DNA of 23,087 nucleotides from CALJIC01 sp039805565 (GTDB lineage Bacteria; Chloroflexota; Chloroflexia; Chloroflexales; Roseiflexaceae): assembly GCA_039805565.1 (NCBI GenBank), contig JBDLTZ010000282.1, forward strand, positions 1 through 23,087. Direction: 5' to 3'. Each line of letters starts with the position of its first letter. Within the stretch, counting starts at the first letter, position 1. Of this stretch, positions 21,858 through 23,087 are shown in pieces. A program made the position numbers and the translations under genes. Under the pieces are notes generated by a model. It was given only the letters and a program-made list of their open reading frames with translations, was not told the origin of the DNA and did no database searches.

Positions 21858-22511
21858 ATGCGAACGAGCATCTGGCTCGTGCGGCACGGGCAGACACAAC
21901 TGAACAAGGAGCGCCGCTACCAGGGGGATATCGACAGCCCGCTGACCCTCTACGGCCGCCTGCAGACCGAGGCGATGGCCCGGCGACTGGCGCGCACTCC
22001 GTTCACCGTGGCCGTGGTGAGTCCGAGTGAGCGTGCCCGCCTTATGGCCGAGGCGGTCCTCGCCGGGCGCAGCGTTCCGGTGGTGGTGGACCCGCGCTGG
22101 GCCGAGGTGCGCCACGGCCGCTGGGAAGGGCTGACCTACGCCGAGGTGGTGGCGCGCTATCGCGACGAGGCGGCGCAGCGCTTCGCCGACCCGATGACTG
22201 GCCGCGCGCAGGGGGGCGAGAGCCTGGCCGAGGTGCGCGAGCGGGTATCCAAGGGCTGGGAGGCGCTCCTGCGCGAGCGCCCCGGCGGCCGCATCCTGGT
22301 GGTCACGCACGCCACGCCCATACAGCTTGTGCTCTGCGGCGCGAGCGGCCTGTCCCCATCCGAGCACTGGCGCTGGCGCGTGGACCTCGGCAGCGTCACT
22401 GTGCTGGACGTGTACGGCGCCGGGCCGATCTTCCGCATGGTGAATGAGGTGCCCCGCCCCCTGCTCGGCCAGCCGGAACACGATGAGACCGATGACCTGA
22501 TGCTGCGCTGA
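21858..22511 (+). CDS. Histidine phosphatase, probable alpha-ribazole-phosphate phosphatase
   Basis: A 217-residue phosphoglycerate-mutase-like phosphatase. The N-terminal LVRHGQT (Arg9, His10) carries the phosphohistidine, with SPSERAR (Arg59), WAEVRHGRWEGLT (Glu83) and VVTHATP (His151) completing the active site. The start at 21858 is preceded by GGAGG with a spacer of six bases. Location 28 bases ahead of cobT suggests the CobC reaction, dephosphorylation of alpha-ribazole-5'-phosphate or adenosylcobalamin phosphate in the lower-ligand branch of cobalamin assembly. Related enzymes include broad phosphatases and cofactor-independent PGMs, so the CobC role is from gene neighbourhood and not from a specific motif. 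The last 17 residues are acidic and probably disordered. Confidence 0.85.
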   Translation: MRTSIWLVRHGQTQLNKERRYQGDIDSPLTLYGRLQTEAMARRLARTPFTVAVVSPSERARLMAEAVLAGRSVPVVVDPRWAEVRHGRWEGLTYAEVVARYRDEAAQRFADPMTGRAQGGESLAEVRERVSKGWEALLRERPGGRILVVTHATPIQLVLCGASGLSPSEHWRWRVDLGSVTVLDVYGAGPIFRMVNEVPRPLLGQPEHDETDDLMLR

Positions 22512-22539
22512 TGTCGCGGCTCTGCGAGGATAGACCACG

Positions 22540-23087
22540 ATGCCTCTCTCTCTCCTCGATGACCTCGCCCGGAGCGTCCCCCTGCTCGATGCGTCGTCCG
22601 AGCGCGCCGCCCGCGCCCGCCTCGACCAGCTCACCAAGCCCCCCGGGAGCCTTGGCGCCCTCGAGGATCTGGCCGCGCGCCTCGCCGCTATGACCGGCGA
22701 GGTCTGCCCCTCCGTCGAGCGCGCGGCGGTGCTCGTGGCCGCCGCAGACCATGGCGTCGTCGCCGAGGGCGTGAGCCCCTATCCGCAGGCCGTCACTGCC
22801 CAGATGGTGCTCAACTTCCTCAGCGGCGGCGCGGCGATCAACGCGCTCGCGGGGTCCACGGGCGCCCGCGTGGTGGTCGTGGACGCCGGCGTGGCCGCGG
22901 ATCTGCCGGACCACCCGATGCTGCGGCGCGCCGCCGCCGCGCGCGGCACGGGGAACCTGCTGCGTGAGCCGGCTATGTCCCGCGCGGCGGCGGCGCGCAT
23001 GGTCCTCGAGGGCGCCCGGCTCGTGTCCGAGGAGGCGGCCGCGGGGCTCGACCTGCTGGCCCTGGGTGAGATGGGCATCGGCAACTC
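22540..23087 (+). CDS. cobT: Nicotinate-nucleotide-dimethylbenzimidazole phosphoribosyltransferase, 3' end cut by window
   Basis: The first 182 codons of CobT, open to the end of the window; the full protein is usually about 350 residues. Hallmarks are the N-terminal LTKPPGSLGALEDLA at 31-45, VAAADHGVVAEGVS at 66-79, the QMVLNFLSGGAAIN block at 88-101, VVVVDAGVAADLP and the GEMGIGN motif at 176-182, which precedes the usual T. It transfers phosphoribose from nicotinate mononucleotide to dimethylbenzimidazole, giving alpha-ribazole phosphate, the substrate of the upstream phosphatase. The ATG at 22540 follows GAGGA at 22525-22529 with a slightly long spacer. The two genes form the start of a cobalamin nucleotide-loop operon that should continue outside the window. 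Confidence 0.92.
   Translation, partial: MPLSLLDDLARSVPLLDASSERAARARLDQLTKPPGSLGALEDLAARLAAMTGEVCPSVERAAVLVAAADHGVVAEGVSPYPQAVTAQMVLNFLSGGAAINALAGSTGARVVVVDAGVAADLPDHPMLRRAAAARGTGNLLREPAMSRAAAARMVLEGARLVSEEAAAGLDLLALGEMGIGN

Overview
The window is about 23 kb of GC-rich bacterial chromosome, fully packed with genes. The best guess for the source is Chloroflexota, class Chloroflexia (Roseiflexus/Kouleothrix-like). This is an inference from family content, with no marker gene: the duplicated secreted FPETGH...FER.R.E.HPEN...PY.VLLG.LG domain, the PqqD/cyclic-nucleotide-binding gene remnant, the tandem CTCAGCA heptamers between genes, and extended -10 promoters of the form TGC-TATAAT.

Region 1 (1-5838, plus strand) is a tightly packed six-gene glycan-biosynthesis operon with 4-14 bp overlaps or gaps of only 4-15 bp: a 5'-truncated methyltransferase-like protein, an APH-fold small-molecule kinase, a GT4-type glycosyltransferase, a thymidylate-kinase-like P-loop kinase, an ATP-grasp ligase and a NodB polysaccharide deacetylase. 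The set fits assembly and decoration of an exported polysaccharide or glycoconjugate.

Region 2 (5839-9681) holds two tandem secreted paralogues, probably beta-propellers. The second has gained a Thr/Pro-rich linker and a C-terminal lectin-like domain. A strong stem-loop closes the block. Region 3 (9682-10698, minus) is a sugar-nucleotide epimerase. Region 4 (10699-12240) is the least ordinary part: 565 bases of lower-GC sequence with a near-consensus promoter but no convincing gene, followed by the decayed remnant of a PqqD-domain/membrane/cNMP-binding protein that has lost its centre, ended by a perfect 18-bp stem terminator.

Region 5 (12370-16331, minus) encodes two exported enzymes: a lysyl-endopeptidase-like serine protease and a clan GH-A glycosidase with carbohydrate-binding and repeated surface domains. 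Region 6 (16525-20014) has a PhyH-type Fe(II)/2-oxoglutarate dioxygenase (plus), a repeat-rich convergent junction, and a minus-strand pair made of a flippase-like membrane protein and an FAD-dependent amine-oxidase/mutase-like enzyme under a clear sigma-70 promoter. Region 7 (20015-23087) has a UbiB/ABC1 kinase that appears to be made from a leaderless mRNA, divergent from a histidine phosphatase and cobT (cut by the window end), a cobalamin nucleotide-loop assembly pair.

Taken together, most of the first 16 kb looks like a locus for making, exporting, binding and trimming an extracellular polysaccharide, followed by lipid/redox and cobalamin genes. No rRNA, tRNA, CRISPR array, integrase or intact insertion sequence was seen.
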